Positions 17,401 through 28,512 of a DNA stretch of 64,000 bases are shown here, one piece after another. Position numbers and translations under genes: made by a program. Location of the stretch: assembly GCF_040939455.1 (NCBI RefSeq), contig NC_134109.1, forward strand, positions 68,550,501 through 68,614,500, read 5' to 3'. The stretch comes from Microcebus murinus. Taxonomy: Eukaryota; Chordata; Mammalia; Primates; Cheirogaleidae. Each line of letters begins with the position of its first letter. Within the stretch, counting starts at the first letter, position 1. The notes under the pieces were generated by a model. That model saw only the letters and a program-made list of their open reading frames with translations. It had not been told where the DNA came from and ran no database searches.

Positions 17401-20400
17401 CAAGATGCTGCACTGGCTGCCTGCACTGTCTGGCCTGGTGGCCACACGACCAGGATTGCGAGTAGCCCTGGGCACTGCCACCATCCTCCTCGTCTTTGCC
17501 ATGGCCATTACCAGCCTGGTGAGGACAGGGGGACCCCTATCCACCCCCATCAGGGCATGCTGGGCCTGCCAGGGACTGACAGGGAACCCCTAGATTTGGG
17601 AGAGCAGCTGGACTAAGGCCAGGGGATGCTAGAAATGTTGTACAGGCAGAAAGAAAAAAAAATTAGTCACCCACGATCTACCATCTAAGCCTAATTATAT
17701 CTAGTAACATTTTGGTGGATGTCCTTCCTGTCTTTTTTCTGTGTAAGCAGGTATTTATTACTTAGGTTGCTTGGCTGATTTTTCAGAACTTAGAATCATT
17801 TCTAGAATCCCAACCCTAGAAGGCACCTAGGAATCATCCCTCAGCCAAGCTGCAGAAGAGGAAGCTAAGGCCCGGAGAGGTTAAGTGGCTGCTAAGAACT
17901 CACATGGTGGATCCCTGGCAGACTAGTTCTCTCAACACGCCTCCCTCAACCCCTCCTGCCCCCTACCAACCAGAAATAGTGAAATCCACCCCTTTGGATG
18001 AGTCTGACCCTGACTCGTCCCTGGGTCGGCCAAACCCAGCACAAGCCACATTGTGCCCCAGCAGCTGCCTGCCCCTCAGCTCCACATCTCCTCTGCAGTT
18101 CTTCTTCCCAGCATCGTTGGACTGCCCTTTCCGGACTCGCAATGTGTCCTCCATGACCTTCAACCTCTCCTGGGAGCTCCCGGGGTCCCTGCCTCTCATC
18201 AGCGTCCCGGTGAGTGCTCCTACGCAGCCCTGAGCCCCCTTCTCCAGGTCCTTCCTCAGCTCCCCACCTACCTCCTTGGTTGAAGAACACGCCATCCTGT
18301 GGATTAGGACAGACAACCTAAGTCACACCCAGTGTATGTTTGTGTGTAGGACACCCCCCTGTTCCCCAGGCAGGACCTGGGCCAGGGAGGGATAGACCCT
18401 CAGTGTCCTGACCCTCTTGCCTGTCCCCGCAGTACTCCATGCACTGCTGCGTGCTGGGCTTCCTCTCCTGCTCCCTCTTCCTGCACATGAGCTTCGAACT
18501 GAAGCTGCTGCTGCTCCTGCTCTGGCTGGTGGCCTCCTGCTCCATCTTCCTGCACTCCCACGCCTGGCTGTCCGACTGCCTCATCGCCCGCCTCTATCTG
18601 GGCCCCTTGGACTCCAGGTGTGCATGGCCGCTGGACAGAGGTGCCCGGGCCCTCTGGGACAGGGGTGAGATGGGACATGGCAGAGTTGTCCTCACCTCAC
18701 TGACCTGAACCACCCACAGGACAAAGTGGGAAGGAGGCTGAGGCCTTCATGGGTACTAAGGGGAGGGAGGAGGTCATCGGGAAGGGGCAGAGTGACAGGC
18801 AACCCCAATCCATGGGCCCCTCAGGCCGGGAGTGCTGAAGGAGCCCAAACTGATGGGAGCTATGTCCTTCTTCATCTTCTTCTTTACCCTCCTTGTCCTG
18901 GCTCGGCAGGTAAGTCACCCAGCTCAGCCCTCTAGGGCCTCCCTATGAGTGGTGAGGCTGGGGTCCCCATATTTGTGACTTGGTCTCTCTCATCTCCAGG
19001 GTTGAGGCCAAACTGGGAGCTTCCAAGAGAGGCTTCCTGCTCCCTTTCTTTCTACTTCACTCCCCAAGGGGAGTGCCCTCAAGTTCTCCCACCCCCAATC
19101 TGGGAAAGCCCATGCTTAGAAAACACCTGCCACCAATTCTGTGCCCCTGGTTTGCATATAGTTTCAAGGGTAGTCTCTTCTCCGAGGACAGCTGTGCCTT
19201 AAGCCTATCTCTAAACTGGAGGTGGGGGTGGGGATGGTTTCAGGCATGGTGGAGTGGGGGGAATGAACACTCAGGAGCTGGGGCCTCCCCTGCACCGTGT
19301 CCCCCCATGCCTCCCTGGTGACCCCCAGAATGAGTATTACTGCCGCCTGGACTTCCTGTGGAAGAAGAAGCTGAGGCAGGAGCGGGAGGAGACAGAGACA
19401 ATGGAGAACCTGACTCGGCTGCTCTTGGAGAACGTGCTCCCTGCACACGTGGCCCCCCAGTTCATTGGCCAGAACCGGCGCAACGAGGTGACTCCCGAGC
19501 CCCGATGCCATAGGGACTAATTTCTGATGGAAGTCTCAGCCCCTGGCCCATCCTCCCTGGACTCCCCCACAGTGGGTCGTCCAAGCCTTTGTCCCTGTCA
19601 GGTGTCTTTGTTTTCACAAGGTCTCAGGCTCTGTCTTTGCACAGAATTTCTGCATTTCCAATTCTTACTTGGAAGGAGTGTCTTCACTAACTCACTGCCA
19701 TGCCTCCCAGAAGCTTAGTCAAGTGTTGATGGGAGTTGTCTGGAAGATACCTGTCCACCTGTCTCTGTAGACCTGCACTATCTAATATGGTAGCCATTAA
19801 CCATAGGTGACCATTTAAGTTTAAATTTTAATTAGTTTTAACAAAAATTCAGTTCCTCAGTTGGACTAGCCACATTTCAAGTGTTCAACAGCCACATGTA
19901 GCCACTGGCCACCATATTAGACAGCGCAGATAGAGAACATTGCCATCATTGCAGAAATGTCTGTTGGATGCTGCTGCTCTGATCCTCAAAAATCTTGCTC
20001 TAGTCAGACCATCAGAAAGTCACCCACATATTTGCACCATCTTATTTATACTACCACGCCTGGCCCTCCACTATGGAAACGGTCTTGGCCTATATTGAGG
20101 GGTATTAAAATAAACAGCTAAGGGGCTATTTCACAGCCTATTCCCCACCACCTGCTCTCCTCTTAAGATAAGGAGTAATTCCACTTCTGGTTTCTCCCCT
20201 TATAGACAAAGGGAATCTTGCAACTGATCCTGTTTTTCTCTTCGCTTTAGTTGCTAAAAATTTGGGAGCCAGAATAATCTAGGACTAACAAGGATTTCGT
20301 GGCACCCATTTTGTGAACTGGTCTGAGCCTAGTTTCAAGGGTAGTCTGTCTCCGAGGGCAGCTGCACCTTAAGCCTATCTCTAAACTGGAGGTGGGGGTG

Positions 20401-22324
20401 GGGCTGGTTTCAGGCATTGGGGGGGCAATGAACACTCTGGAGCTGGGGCTGTGAACCAACCTCAGATCTGATTGATCTGAGTCTATCTTTATTTTCTTAC
20501 CCATATTTTCTCCTTGCCCTAAATTCCCTATTGTTGCTTTATTTTATCTTCCATGTTGCAGCTATCTTTGTAAGGTGACTTAACATCTTTCAGCAATAAG
20601 ATAGGATTAGGATATAAAAATAATTCCCACTGACATAATCCCAGTTCTAGGAGTGACTCCCTTCTCATTGCCATCAGATGATCCTGACCAAGTCTCTGTC
20701 TCTCCTGGAATCACAATGAGATCCAATCTGGACTCCTGTGTCACATCCCTGGGGTTCTCTGGCCCTATTTCTCTCTCTCCCTCCCCAGCCCTCCTAAACA
20801 GGGGGACTGGGAGTGTGGACACAGAGAGGAGAACCTTGTGCCGCCCCAGAGGGGAGGAATGTGACATGCACCCCTCACCCCAGTCTCCTGCCCTCCCAGG
20901 ACCTCTACCACCAGTCCTACGAGTGTGTTTGTGTCCTCTTCGCCTCGGTCCCAGAGTTCAAGGAGTTTTACTCTGAATCTGACATCAACCATGAGGGGCT
21001 AGAGTGTTTGCGGCTGCTCAATGAGATCATTGCTGATTTTGATGAGGTGACAACTCCAATGGTCTCTCAGACCCTATATCCTGGATTCTAGAATTTCTCA
21101 CCAGTTCCTCCTTCCACTTTGCTTTCCTGGCCATGAGGCCAATCCTCCCCTCCCTCGCACCCCTCTCCTCCTCATCCCCCAGCTCTCCCCTCTCCAGCAA
21201 CATGTCTGTCCTGCCCCCTTCCCAAAGGCCTGGGGCTGGGCTGCTGGGAGAGGGGAGGGAGAGAGCAAGAGAAACTGGGACAGGCCCCCTCTCTCTGCAG
21301 CTGCTCTCCAAGCCCAAGTTCAGTGGAGTGGAGAAGATCAAAACCATCTGCAGCACCTACATGGCAGCCACAGGCTTAAATGCCACCTCGGGACAGGATG
21401 CACAACAGGTATAGCAGCTCTTCCTTACCTACCGACCCTTCTCTGGGCTCTCACTGATGGGCCCCTAAGTGGGACTTATTTCTGTGCCCTCATTGGCCCA
21501 TCCTGGGGGCGGTCCCATTGCCAGGACGCTGAGCGCAGCTGCAGCCACCTTGGCACCATGGTGGAATTTGCGGTGGCCCTGGGGTCTAAGCTGGACATCA
21601 TCAACAAGCACTCCTTCAACAACTTCCGCCTGCGTGTGGGTGAGGACCCCCCCTGCCAGGGCAATCTGGCATCTCCTCACCTTTTCAAACTCTCCCCACT
21701 CCAAGTCCTTTGTTAGCTGCTCCCGGCTCATCCCTGGGCTCCCTTTCCTGACTCACTCCCTGGGATGGGGCATGAGGCTGCCGAGCCAGGAGCTGTGAGG
21801 CCCCTTCCCTAAGCCACACTCCTCCAGCCTTAGAGACCTCTTCTCTCCTCTAAAGCCCCCAGGCCCTTCTCTCTTCTCCCCAGTTCCTTGAGCCTCCTCT
21901 TTTCCTCTTCCTCCTCAAAGTTCCCCTCATCAGTGTCCCTCATTACCACACCCTTTATCAGGGTTGAACCACGGACCAGTAGTGGCCGGAGTGATTGGGG
22001 CCCAGAAACCACAATATGACATTTGGGGCAACACAGTGAATGTGGCCAGCCGCATGGAGAGTACAGGAGTCCTTGGCAAGATCCAAGTGAGAGAGCCACA
22101 TTGGAGGTATGGGGGGAAGGGGGAGAAGAATGGGGCCACCCCCATACTTGCTCACACCCCTCCAATTGTAGGTGACTGAGGAGACAGCCTGGGCCCTGCA
22201 GTCCCTGGGCTACACCTGCTCCAGGCGGGGTGTCATCAAGGTCAAAGGCAAAGGGCAGCTCTGCACCTACTTCCTGAACACAGACTTGACACGAACTGGA
22301 CCTCCCTCAGCCACCCTAGGCTGA
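7766..22324 (+). CDS. ADCY4: ADCY4, membrane adenylyl cyclase type 4
   Basis: Makes cAMP from ATP at the plasma membrane under G-protein control. Coding exons: 7766-7924, 9267-9464, 9573-9734, 10328-10477, 11259-11407, 11484-11595, 12291-12418, 12578-12736, 12993-13125, 13315-13488, 15339-15382, 15519-15605, 15774-15843, 16161-16258, 17191-17275, 17381-17518, 18099-18209, 18433-18617, 18825-18909, 19329-19487, 20900-21046, 21301-21408, 21525-21639, 21962-22086, 22172-22324. All 25 phases fit, giving 1077 residues, the human length. Two six-helix membrane blocks (~30-200 and ~580-800) each precede a cyclase domain. C1 has the metal Asp278 in [12 protein letters not shown] and GDCYYC. C2 has [17 protein letters not shown] and [13 protein letters not shown]. 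One odd point is TGC (Cys ~928) where family members have Gly (see findings). The gene converges on LTB4R. Confidence 0.97.
8371..8436. repeat. (TC)n simple repeat, ADCY4 intron 1
   Basis: About 65 bases of CT dinucleotides with occasional TG steps; seen directly. Confidence 0.9.
8706..8719 (-). promoter_or_regulatory. Candidate CTCF site in ADCY4 intron 1
   Basis: GCGCCCCCTGCTGC fits the reverse complement of the CTCF core CCASYAGRKGGCRS at 13 of 14 positions. Motif only; binding is not shown by sequence. Confidence 0.4.
8866..8945 (-). repeat. MIR fragment, ADCY4 intron 1
   Basis: 'cagatgagaaaactgaggct' is the reverse MIR signature. Confidence 0.7.
10535..11035 (+). repeat. MIR split by an Alu, ADCY4 intron 4
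   Basis: MIR sequence (ctgagtggctttgggcaggt) stops at 10622, an Alu follows, and the MIR resumes at about 10954 after a repeated target site (aaaatgtggctcttg on both sides). The Alu therefore jumped into an older MIR. Confidence 0.7.
10623..10953 (+). mobile_element. Alu SINE, lemur-type
   Basis: Full-length dimer from ggccgggcg to the A tail, with target duplication aaaatgtggctcttg. It carries the linker variant 'aataaattaattgaccaact', shared with the copy at 30684. Confidence 0.95.
14400..14520 (+). repeat. L2-like fragment, ADCY4 intron 10
   Basis: 'gaatacctactctgtggcaa' followed by 'caatgaataagatgtttccc' follows the L2 3' end pattern. The rest of this 1.85-kb intron (13489-15338) shows nothing recognisable. 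Confidence 0.45.
16613..16907 (+). mobile_element. Alu SINE, older, ADCY4 intron 14
   Basis: Diverged Alu dimer without the long lemur linker; target duplication gagcttgggcc on both sides. Confidence 0.9.
17820..17910 (-). repeat. MIR fragment, ADCY4 intron 16
   Basis: 'gaggaagctaaggcccggag' followed by 'aggttaagtggctgctaag' is a reverse MIR signature. Confidence 0.6.
19130..19284 (+). repeat. Direct repeat copy 1, intron upstream of ADCY4 coding exon 20
   Basis: The segment 'tttcaagggtagtct...' through 'aacactcaggagctgggg' recurs at 20305-20452 with a few differences. Copy 1 ends about 45 bases before the exon at 19329. Similarity fades on the left side of the 'tagtttcaaggg' block. Confidence 0.8.
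19770..19965. mobile_element. MER-type hAT DNA transposon, non-autonomous
   Basis: Inverted-repeat-like ends around 'gcactatctaatatggtagc' and 'ccatattagacagcgcag', AT-rich middle, and 'actagccacatttcaagtg'. This is the common 'tagccacatgtggc' MER family; a second copy sits at 61225. The exact family name is not certain. Confidence 0.65.
20305..20452 (+). repeat. Direct repeat copy 2, intron downstream of ADCY4 coding exon 20
   Basis: Second copy of the 19130-19284 segment, same orientation, about 1.17 kb away. The pair therefore brackets the exon at 19329-19487. Confidence 0.8.
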
Positions 22325-22349
22325 GACCCCCAACCCCTCCAAGATCCTC

Positions 22350-22355
22350 AATAAA
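22350..22355 (+). terminator. ADCY4: ADCY4 polyadenylation signal
   Basis: AATAAA begins 26 bases after the stop codon, implying a very short 3' UTR. Confidence 0.85.
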
Positions 22356-22440
22356 GAGATGTCAGAAGTTGCTGATATGGCTGTGGATCACCTTCTCCTT
22401 GCCCCTCAGCAGGATGGCTTTTTCCCAGGCCAGACTGAGA

Positions 22441-22442
<2 letters not shown>

Positions 22443-22482
<40 letters not shown>
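22443..22482. repeat. (GT)20 microsatellite
   Basis: Forty uninterrupted bases of GT about 90 bases past the ADCY4 poly(A) signal. Confidence 0.97.
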
Positions 22483-22485
<3 letters not shown>

Positions 22486-22489
22486 CTAG

Positions 22490-23697
22490 AAGGGAGTGAT
22501 TCTTCTCACATGCTCAAAAAGAGGGCTGTCTCAGCCTCCCTGCCTGCCTGCCAACCTGATTCGAGTATTTTGTACACTTCAGAAGCATAAAGAATTTAGC
22601 CACATGACTCAAACAAGGATTTGTCCTTTCTTGTCCCCTACCCACAAATATTGGAATGGAATATCCAGGGGAATGCCATTTGACTTTTATTCATTCAACA
22701 AACACTAAATAAGCACATATTTTGTGCTTACTGTGCAGAATGGGCAAGAGGTCTGAAAATAATCTATCAGATCTCTCCTCCCAGTTTCAGCTGCTGTTCT
22801 CAGATTGGCCCACCCTGCTTTCCAGTAAGGACCTATAGATAGTTCGGGGTTCTCCTGCTCTCAGGCCCATCTCAGGCACCCCTGCTTCCTTTTGCATCCT
22901 TCCCCGCTGATGCTAATCTATTAAGTGGCTGTTATAGAATCGATGCGTCACTCTCGGGCTCATATTTTTGGGTCCATGGGAGATATCCTGACATCCTAGG
23001 TCTGTTGCAGATGTTGCACATGTATTTTTGTTTTTGCTCTCCTAGTTGCTCTTTCATTTTTTTATGGGAAAGATACAAAAAGTACACTGCTGCCACTGCT
23101 ACTGCCATCTTCCTAAAATCTGTCAGACCAGAGCTGGGCCAAGGTTCTCTAAGGTAACAGTCACTCCCAGGAAATAATAACACATCCCCCTCCTATGGGA
23201 ATCTTTGTTTCCTAGGGCTGCCCATGGCCACATGTTGTAGGGACTGGCAGATGCCAATGTGCAGGCTTCTAGGGCATAAGATCTGGTAGCTTGGTCCTCA
23301 AGTGAAAGAGGAAGATTATTGGCAGGAAGTTGAAGTCATGGTAACAAGGATACTTATCACAGGCTTCAGGGAAGACCGTTCACAGTAGTGTTTTCTCAGA
23401 AGGTCTCTGAGTCACAGATTCCGGAGTGACAAACCTACATGCATGGTCTTCCTAGACAAGCTCCTTCAGGAGTCCATAAACTATGTTTTTCTAAGTATGA
23501 TCTGCAGACCACCTACTTCAGAATCAAGGGAGGGAGGTTCTATGTCTGTCATTGTGTCCCTTCCAAAACTGTAAATCAGGGGAACTGAAGGATGTGACTC
23601 TCAGCTACTGATAGGGTCCCCATCAGGATGCCTGCAAGCACCCCCTGGCCTATAACACATGCCCCACTTACAGGGTTGACCTGATTTCAGACTTCAG
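22490..23697. other. ADCY4-LTB4R convergent gap
   Basis: No gene. Holds an L2-like fragment near 22680-22745 ('ttcattcaacaaacactaaa') and a MER5-like stretch near 23485-23550 ('gtatgatctgcagaccacc'). The rest is unclassified. Confidence 0.55.
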
Positions 23698-23698
23698 T

Positions 23699-23704
23699 TT
23701 TAAT
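23699..23704 (-). terminator. LTB4R: Possible LTB4R polyadenylation signal
   Basis: Minus-strand ATTAAA, about 175 bases after the LTB4R stop. It is the first such hexamer downstream; usage is unproven. Confidence 0.45.
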
Positions 23705-23877
23705 GGTACAGCTACCCACAGGAGCCAGGCTGGAGCACGCTCTCATTCTGTCCTGGCTCGCCCCATCCCTCCCGCGTCCCCCGCCCCCAAGCCCCTGCTC
23801 CTCCTCCTGATACAGAAATGGGTCCGCCCAGAGTGAGGCACTACTCTGAGAGGGAAACGAGCATCCTTCCACCAGGC

Positions 23878-24918
23878 CTAGGTCAGTTCGCTTCCCTCGC
23901 CGGGCTCGGGCTCCGGAGAGGCGAGGGCGCCCTTCACGGTCTGGCCCAGGCTGCCCCCGCGGCGGGCGCTGGACCCCTCGGAGCCCGTGCCCTCCAGCAG
24001 CTTGGCGAGGAAGCCCACGCCTGCCGAGCGCAGCAGGCCGCCGCCGGCGCACGCGTACAGCACGGGGTTCACGCTGCTGCTCAGGAAGGCGAGCGCGATG
24101 AGCACTTTGCGGGCCAGGCTCAGCCGCTGCCCCACGGGCCCGGACCCCGCGGGCTGGCCGGCCAGCGCGCGGCCCGCCTCGGCCAAGTTCACCAGGTGGT
24201 AGGGCAGCCAGAAGGCCGCGAAGGCCAGGATGATGAGTGCCACCAGGCGGCCGGTGCGCCGGCTGCGGCGGAAGCGCCGAGCCCGTAGCCGCCGCCCGAT
24301 GTCGGAGTAGCTAGCCACCACGGCCGTGAAGGGCAGCAGGAAGCCCGTGATGGCCTCGAAGAGCAGATGGAAGGCCATGTGGCTTTCGTTGGTGTACTTC
24401 GAAGTGCAGAACAGGCTCCTGTTGTTCGGTAACAAGATCACCTTGCGGTACGCGAGGACAGGTGTGGCCAGCAGAAAGGACACCACCCAGATGCCTGCCA
24501 GCACTCTCCTGGCAATCGTCTTGGTGCGCACCTTCTGGGACACAAAGGGGCGGGCCACCGCCAGCGAGCGGTCCAGACTCATGGCGGTGATCAGCAGCAC
24601 GCTGGCGTACATGCTGACTCCGCAGATATAGTGGCACAGGCGGCAGCCAGCCAGTCCAAAGCTCCAGGTGCCTCGGGCCAGGAAGTGGAGGAAAAAGGGA
24701 GCAGTGAGCAAGACGGCCAGGTCGGCCAGGGCCAGGTTCAGCACCAGCAGGGCAGTGACGGAGCGCTTCCGCATCCTTTTCAGGATGCTCCACACCACAA
24801 AGCTGTTGCCAGGGAGCCCCACAGCCAGCGCCACCGACAGTAGGATGATAGCCAGCACAGGGATGAACATGACACTTAGTGAGGAGGTTGCTACAGGAGA
24901 GGTAGTGTTTGTTGCCAT
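23878..24918 (-). CDS. LTB4R: LTB4R (BLT1), high-affinity leukotriene B4 receptor
   Basis: Seven-helix receptor on leukocytes that drives chemotaxis to LTB4. The single coding exon gives 346 residues. The frame is open 30 codons further upstream, but a splice acceptor (TGCTCTCCAG, AG at 24929-24928) lies 9 bases before the ATG. The N-terminus MATNTTS with an NTT glycosylation site also matches the family start, so I place the start at 24918. Helix 1 reads LSVALAVGLPGNSFVVW, helix 3 ends SLDRSLAVARPF (DRS in place of DRY), helix 6 is FAAFWLPYH and helix 7 SSSVNPVLYACAGG. Extracellular loop 2 (about residue 165-190) has sequons NRS and NES and one cysteine that should pair with the helix-3 Cys. 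The stop falls in GAACTGACCTAG, aligned to the human ending, so the six-residue shortfall comes from gaps within the tail. LTB4R2 lies upstream on the same strand. Confidence 0.96.
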   Translation of the reverse strand: MATNTTSPVATSSLSVMFIPVLAIILLSVALAVGLPGNSFVVWSILKRMRKRSVTALLVLNLALADLAVLLTAPFFLHFLARGTWSFGLAGCRLCHYICGVSMYASVLLITAMSLDRSLAVARPFVSQKVRTKTIARRVLAGIWVVSFLLATPVLAYRKVILLPNNRSLFCTSKYTNESHMAFHLLFEAITGFLLPFTAVVASYSDIGRRLRARRFRRSRRTGRLVALIILAFAAFWLPYHLVNLAEAGRALAGQPAGSGPVGQRLSLARKVLIALAFLSSSVNPVLYACAGGGLLRSAGVGFLAKLLEGTGSEGSSARRGGSLGQTVKGALASPEPEPGEGSELT

Positions 24919-27104
24919 TGGAAAGACCTGGAGAGCAAGGGCGGACACACGCATGAGGGTAGAGGACCAAGGGTGTCCTGACACCCTGCACGCACCTAAT
25001 CTGAGCACTCTGGTCTGTATCCAAGCTCAGCAGCATCAGAGGCGCCTCAGAAATATACTGCCCCCATCACTGCCTGGCCCCCTGTCTTAAGGGGTCTGGT
25101 TGAGTAGAAAGACTAATTTCCTAATTGGGCCATGGGGCCCCTTCCTGCTCACAGACCCAATTGCAAAATGCACAGTGGCGGCAGCAGCAGCATTTCCGGA
25201 CCTTTTCAGCCTCTTTCCCTTAGGAGACCTGAAGCCCATAACCAGTCTGGGAGGCTTTCCTCACCAATTCTGCACTCTTGAAAAGCTAGCTCCTCTGTCC
25301 CCTCCCAGGCCCTTACCCCTCAGTCCCACTTCCTCCAGTCACCTACCTACTCTCCCCAGAGATGCCCAGGGTTCACCAGGAATAACAGTGATGGGGAGGA
25401 GTTCACGGACAGGCGACGAGGACAAATCCTTTCAATTCTTTTTACACTGGCCAAGCTTGCTTTGGAGATTCATTTGCACTTTCTCTCATGGCTACACCTG
25501 TCCCACCCCCACCCCCACTCCCAGGATACTTACTTACAAGCTTTTCCAGGGACTGGTTGGAAGCTGGTGCCAATCCCAGGGGCAGGGCAAAGTGGTATAG
25601 CCTATCCCTGGATCTGTCCCAGTGCCAGGGTCCTGGCCCTGGGTCTGGGTGCTGTCAGCCAAGTCGGCCAGAGAGGAAGTGCTACAAGGCAAGGGAGGCA
25701 GAAGACGCATCTTCCTGAGGGTGGGGCTGAAACCCCCACCCCTCCCTTCACTAGGAGGGGGAAAGTCTTTGTGTTCCAGAGCAGTTCATTGGGGAGGAGG
25801 ACTCTTGAGGGGTGAGGCAAGATGAGAAGAGCCCAGGAAGGGGCAGCGAGAGAGGAAAAGGGGTGGGGGAAGTGAGTAGGCTAGGGTGTGGCCTCAAGAT
25901 GCAGGTCTAGACTGGAGAATTGAACAAAGTAATGAATCGTATCATGTAAGAGAAGGAGAGCAGGAAACCAGAAAGAAGAAATGGGTTCAGATTGAGAGGC
26001 TAGAATACTGTTATCTTTATATCTTGTGTGAATAATGTAGATTTTTAGGTTAATAGGAAGTGTGGGTTAGAGCTGTAGATTCTGGGTCTGGGTTTGGGTT
26101 TGGTAACATCATGGTTTAAAGAGGGCACGTTGGTGAATGCTGAAGAGAGCAGCACTGTGCCTTTGGCTTCAGTTCAAGCCATGACATGGGTTGCAGGAAG
26201 AGGGCCATCTTCAGCACGCTCCATCCCGCTCCTTACTCCAATGGATTGGTTCCATTCAGGTCAACCAATTCTCCAAACTCTTTGGTAGAAGGCAAAATCC
26301 AGATGGTCTCCTTGGTATCACACAGAGTGCCAATTTCTTCCCTTTCCCCCAACCACTTGCCTTGCACTTGTCCATATGGTTACCCTGCCAGGTCTGGATT
26401 TAAGATCTGGGTGCTGGGCAAGGAGACTGGGAACCACCTCTCTCCTACCTTCCTATACCTACTGTCCAGTTCTCTTTTAGACACACAAAGAAGGTCAAGG
26501 CTAAGGTAGGCTTGGCTGAGCATGAGGAGTGGGAGTGAGGGGTCAGGAGCTGTGATGCCTCATGCCCGCCTGCCAAGAGGGAAAGTCAGGAATGTGAAAA
26601 GGTAAAAATCCCCAAAAGGGTCACTGTTCCCTTCCCTGTATGGAGAGACATCTCCTTTCCTTGAAGTCTCCTGCAGAAACTAAGAACTAAAGATTCCTTC
26701 CTTCAATCTGACCATGAGCTTTTTGGCTTCCCTTTCAACTCTGTCACTTCTCAGGAAAGATTCAGGGTGTAATGGTATTTGCTGAGGTCCCTCACCCTTT
26801 CCAGAGCCCCCTTTTTTGAGAAAAGCCAGAGCAACATTAACCCAGCAGCTGTCAAGAAGAGGATATGATGAAAAGAAATGGGCTGAAACCGCAGCAAGAA
26901 CTGAAGGCAGAGTTGAGGAAGGGCTTTCTGGTCACACTGGGTGTGCAAGATGAAGAATATGTAACAGAGGAAGTTAGGGAACTTCTGCCCCAGCACACGA
27001 GGTTAGAAAGAAGCCCCCAAAGTCTGTGTTTGAAGACAGAAGCTTCCAGCTCAGAGTTCCAGGGGTCAACCAAAGGCCGCTACAGATAAAGGCTGGGTTA
27101 TTTG

Positions 27105-27398
27105 TCAGGCGCAGTGACTCATGCCTGTAATCCTGGCGCTCTGGGAGGCTGAGGCGGGAGGATCATTTGAGGTCAGGAGTTCGAGACCAGCTGAGCAAGA
27201 GCGAGACCCCCATCTCTACTAAACATACAAAAATTAGCGGGGTGTGGTGGCACACACCTGTAGTCCCAGCTACTTATGAGGCTTAGACAGGAGGATTGCT
27301 TCAGCCCAGAAGTTTAAGGTTGCTGTGAGCTAGGTTGATGCCATGGCACTCTAGCCTGGGTGACAGAGCGAGACTCTGTCTCAAAAAAAGAAAAAAAG
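27105..27398 (+). mobile_element. Alu SINE, older
   Basis: Diverged Alu dimer (gtcaggcgcagtgactcatg to A-rich tail) without the long lemur linker. Confidence 0.9.
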
Positions 27399-28212
27399 AC
27401 TCGGTTGTCCTTGCCTCCTATCTCAAGCTGCTCCTCACCCCCATCCCTCAATGACCTATCTTCCCCCCACCCAGGACTAGGCACTCTAAGCATATACCCT
27501 GCTGCCCTAGCTCACAGCTATACTCCAATCCCAATTTTGGTGGCCCTGGCATGGCCTTGGGCACTGGATTCTCTTTGTTCTCTCTTGGCCTCTTCTAGGA
27601 GGAGTGTGAGAGCCTGGAGTGATGGTTAGGGTAACCATTTAGTGACCAACCATCTCAGGTTGCTGGGGGACTGATGGGGCTGGGACAATGCATTTTCAGT
27701 GCAAAAACTGGGAAAATCCTGGGCCAAGTGGGATGAGTTGGTCACCTTAGTGATCACATGTGTGTGCACATGGATCTCCCCTGAAAACAATCCCATTCTG
27801 CAGTCCCTTAATAAAACACATCAGGATCTAGAACAGTTTTCAGACTTAGAGGTAGAGTCCAAATGTGGGAGCTGAGTGCCTCTCTCCCACTGTGCCAACC
27901 ACAAGACAGACAGGAAAACTTTCCTTTCAAACCCCACAGATTCACTTTCTCTTTCCAGACCCAGTTTCTTTCCCCAGGAGGCTCTTGTAGACCCAAGAAT
28001 GTATCCCATTCCCGCCCCTCATGCAAGCCCCCATACCTTTCCTTCCTTTTTCTCTCTTCATTTCCAGAGTGGTTGTATGGGTTGGCCTGAAAGAATCAGG
28101 GCACTTGGCCTGGGGAGGCCAGGGCAAGATGCCACTGAAGGCTGGCACCGCCCAACCCTGGCCTGACCCAGCACAGAACTAGATGGCTTCAGTACAGCTC
28201 AGGCATGATGAA

Positions 28213-28226
28213 CCACCAGAGGGAGC
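28213..28226 (+). promoter_or_regulatory. Candidate CTCF site between LTB4R2 and LTB4R
   Basis: CCACCAGAGGGAGC fits the CTCF core at 13 of 14 positions. Motif only. Confidence 0.35.
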
Positions 28227-28512
28227 ACACTTAAGCCATCATCTAATGGCTTCCTGGTGTATTTCACAATAATAGCTATTGGCAACAAGCAGCCCTGGCA
28301 CATGGGTACATGCTAACCTGTAAGCACACAATAGTCAGTTAACATGGACCATCACCGCCGTCATAGTCCCTCAGCTTGGAGGAACCAGGCCTACCCAGGT
28401 GTATAACAACCCTGCCCAGCCAGACCCAAACTGCAGTCAGAGAAGGGTCCCCCAATGCTCAGGGGCAATGGAAAGGCATAAGGAGGAATAGGCCCAGTTG
28501 TAGTGTTTAGTG

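Larger units (their letters stand above)
24928..28512 (-). other. LTB4R: LTB4R 5' intron/upstream region
   Basis: The acceptor at 24929-24928 shows that LTB4R has at least one untranslated exon further upstream on the minus strand. I cannot place it with confidence. The stretch is mostly unique, with one older Alu (27105-27398) and a candidate CTCF site (28213-28226). No other gene is supported, and no AATAAA-type signal for LTB4R2 was obvious in the first kilobase after its stop. Confidence 0.5.

Noticed and set aside
24919..25008. N-terminal extension of LTB4R to 376 residues
   Set aside because: A splice acceptor lies 9 bases before the ATG at 24918, and the extra 30 residues resemble nothing in the family.
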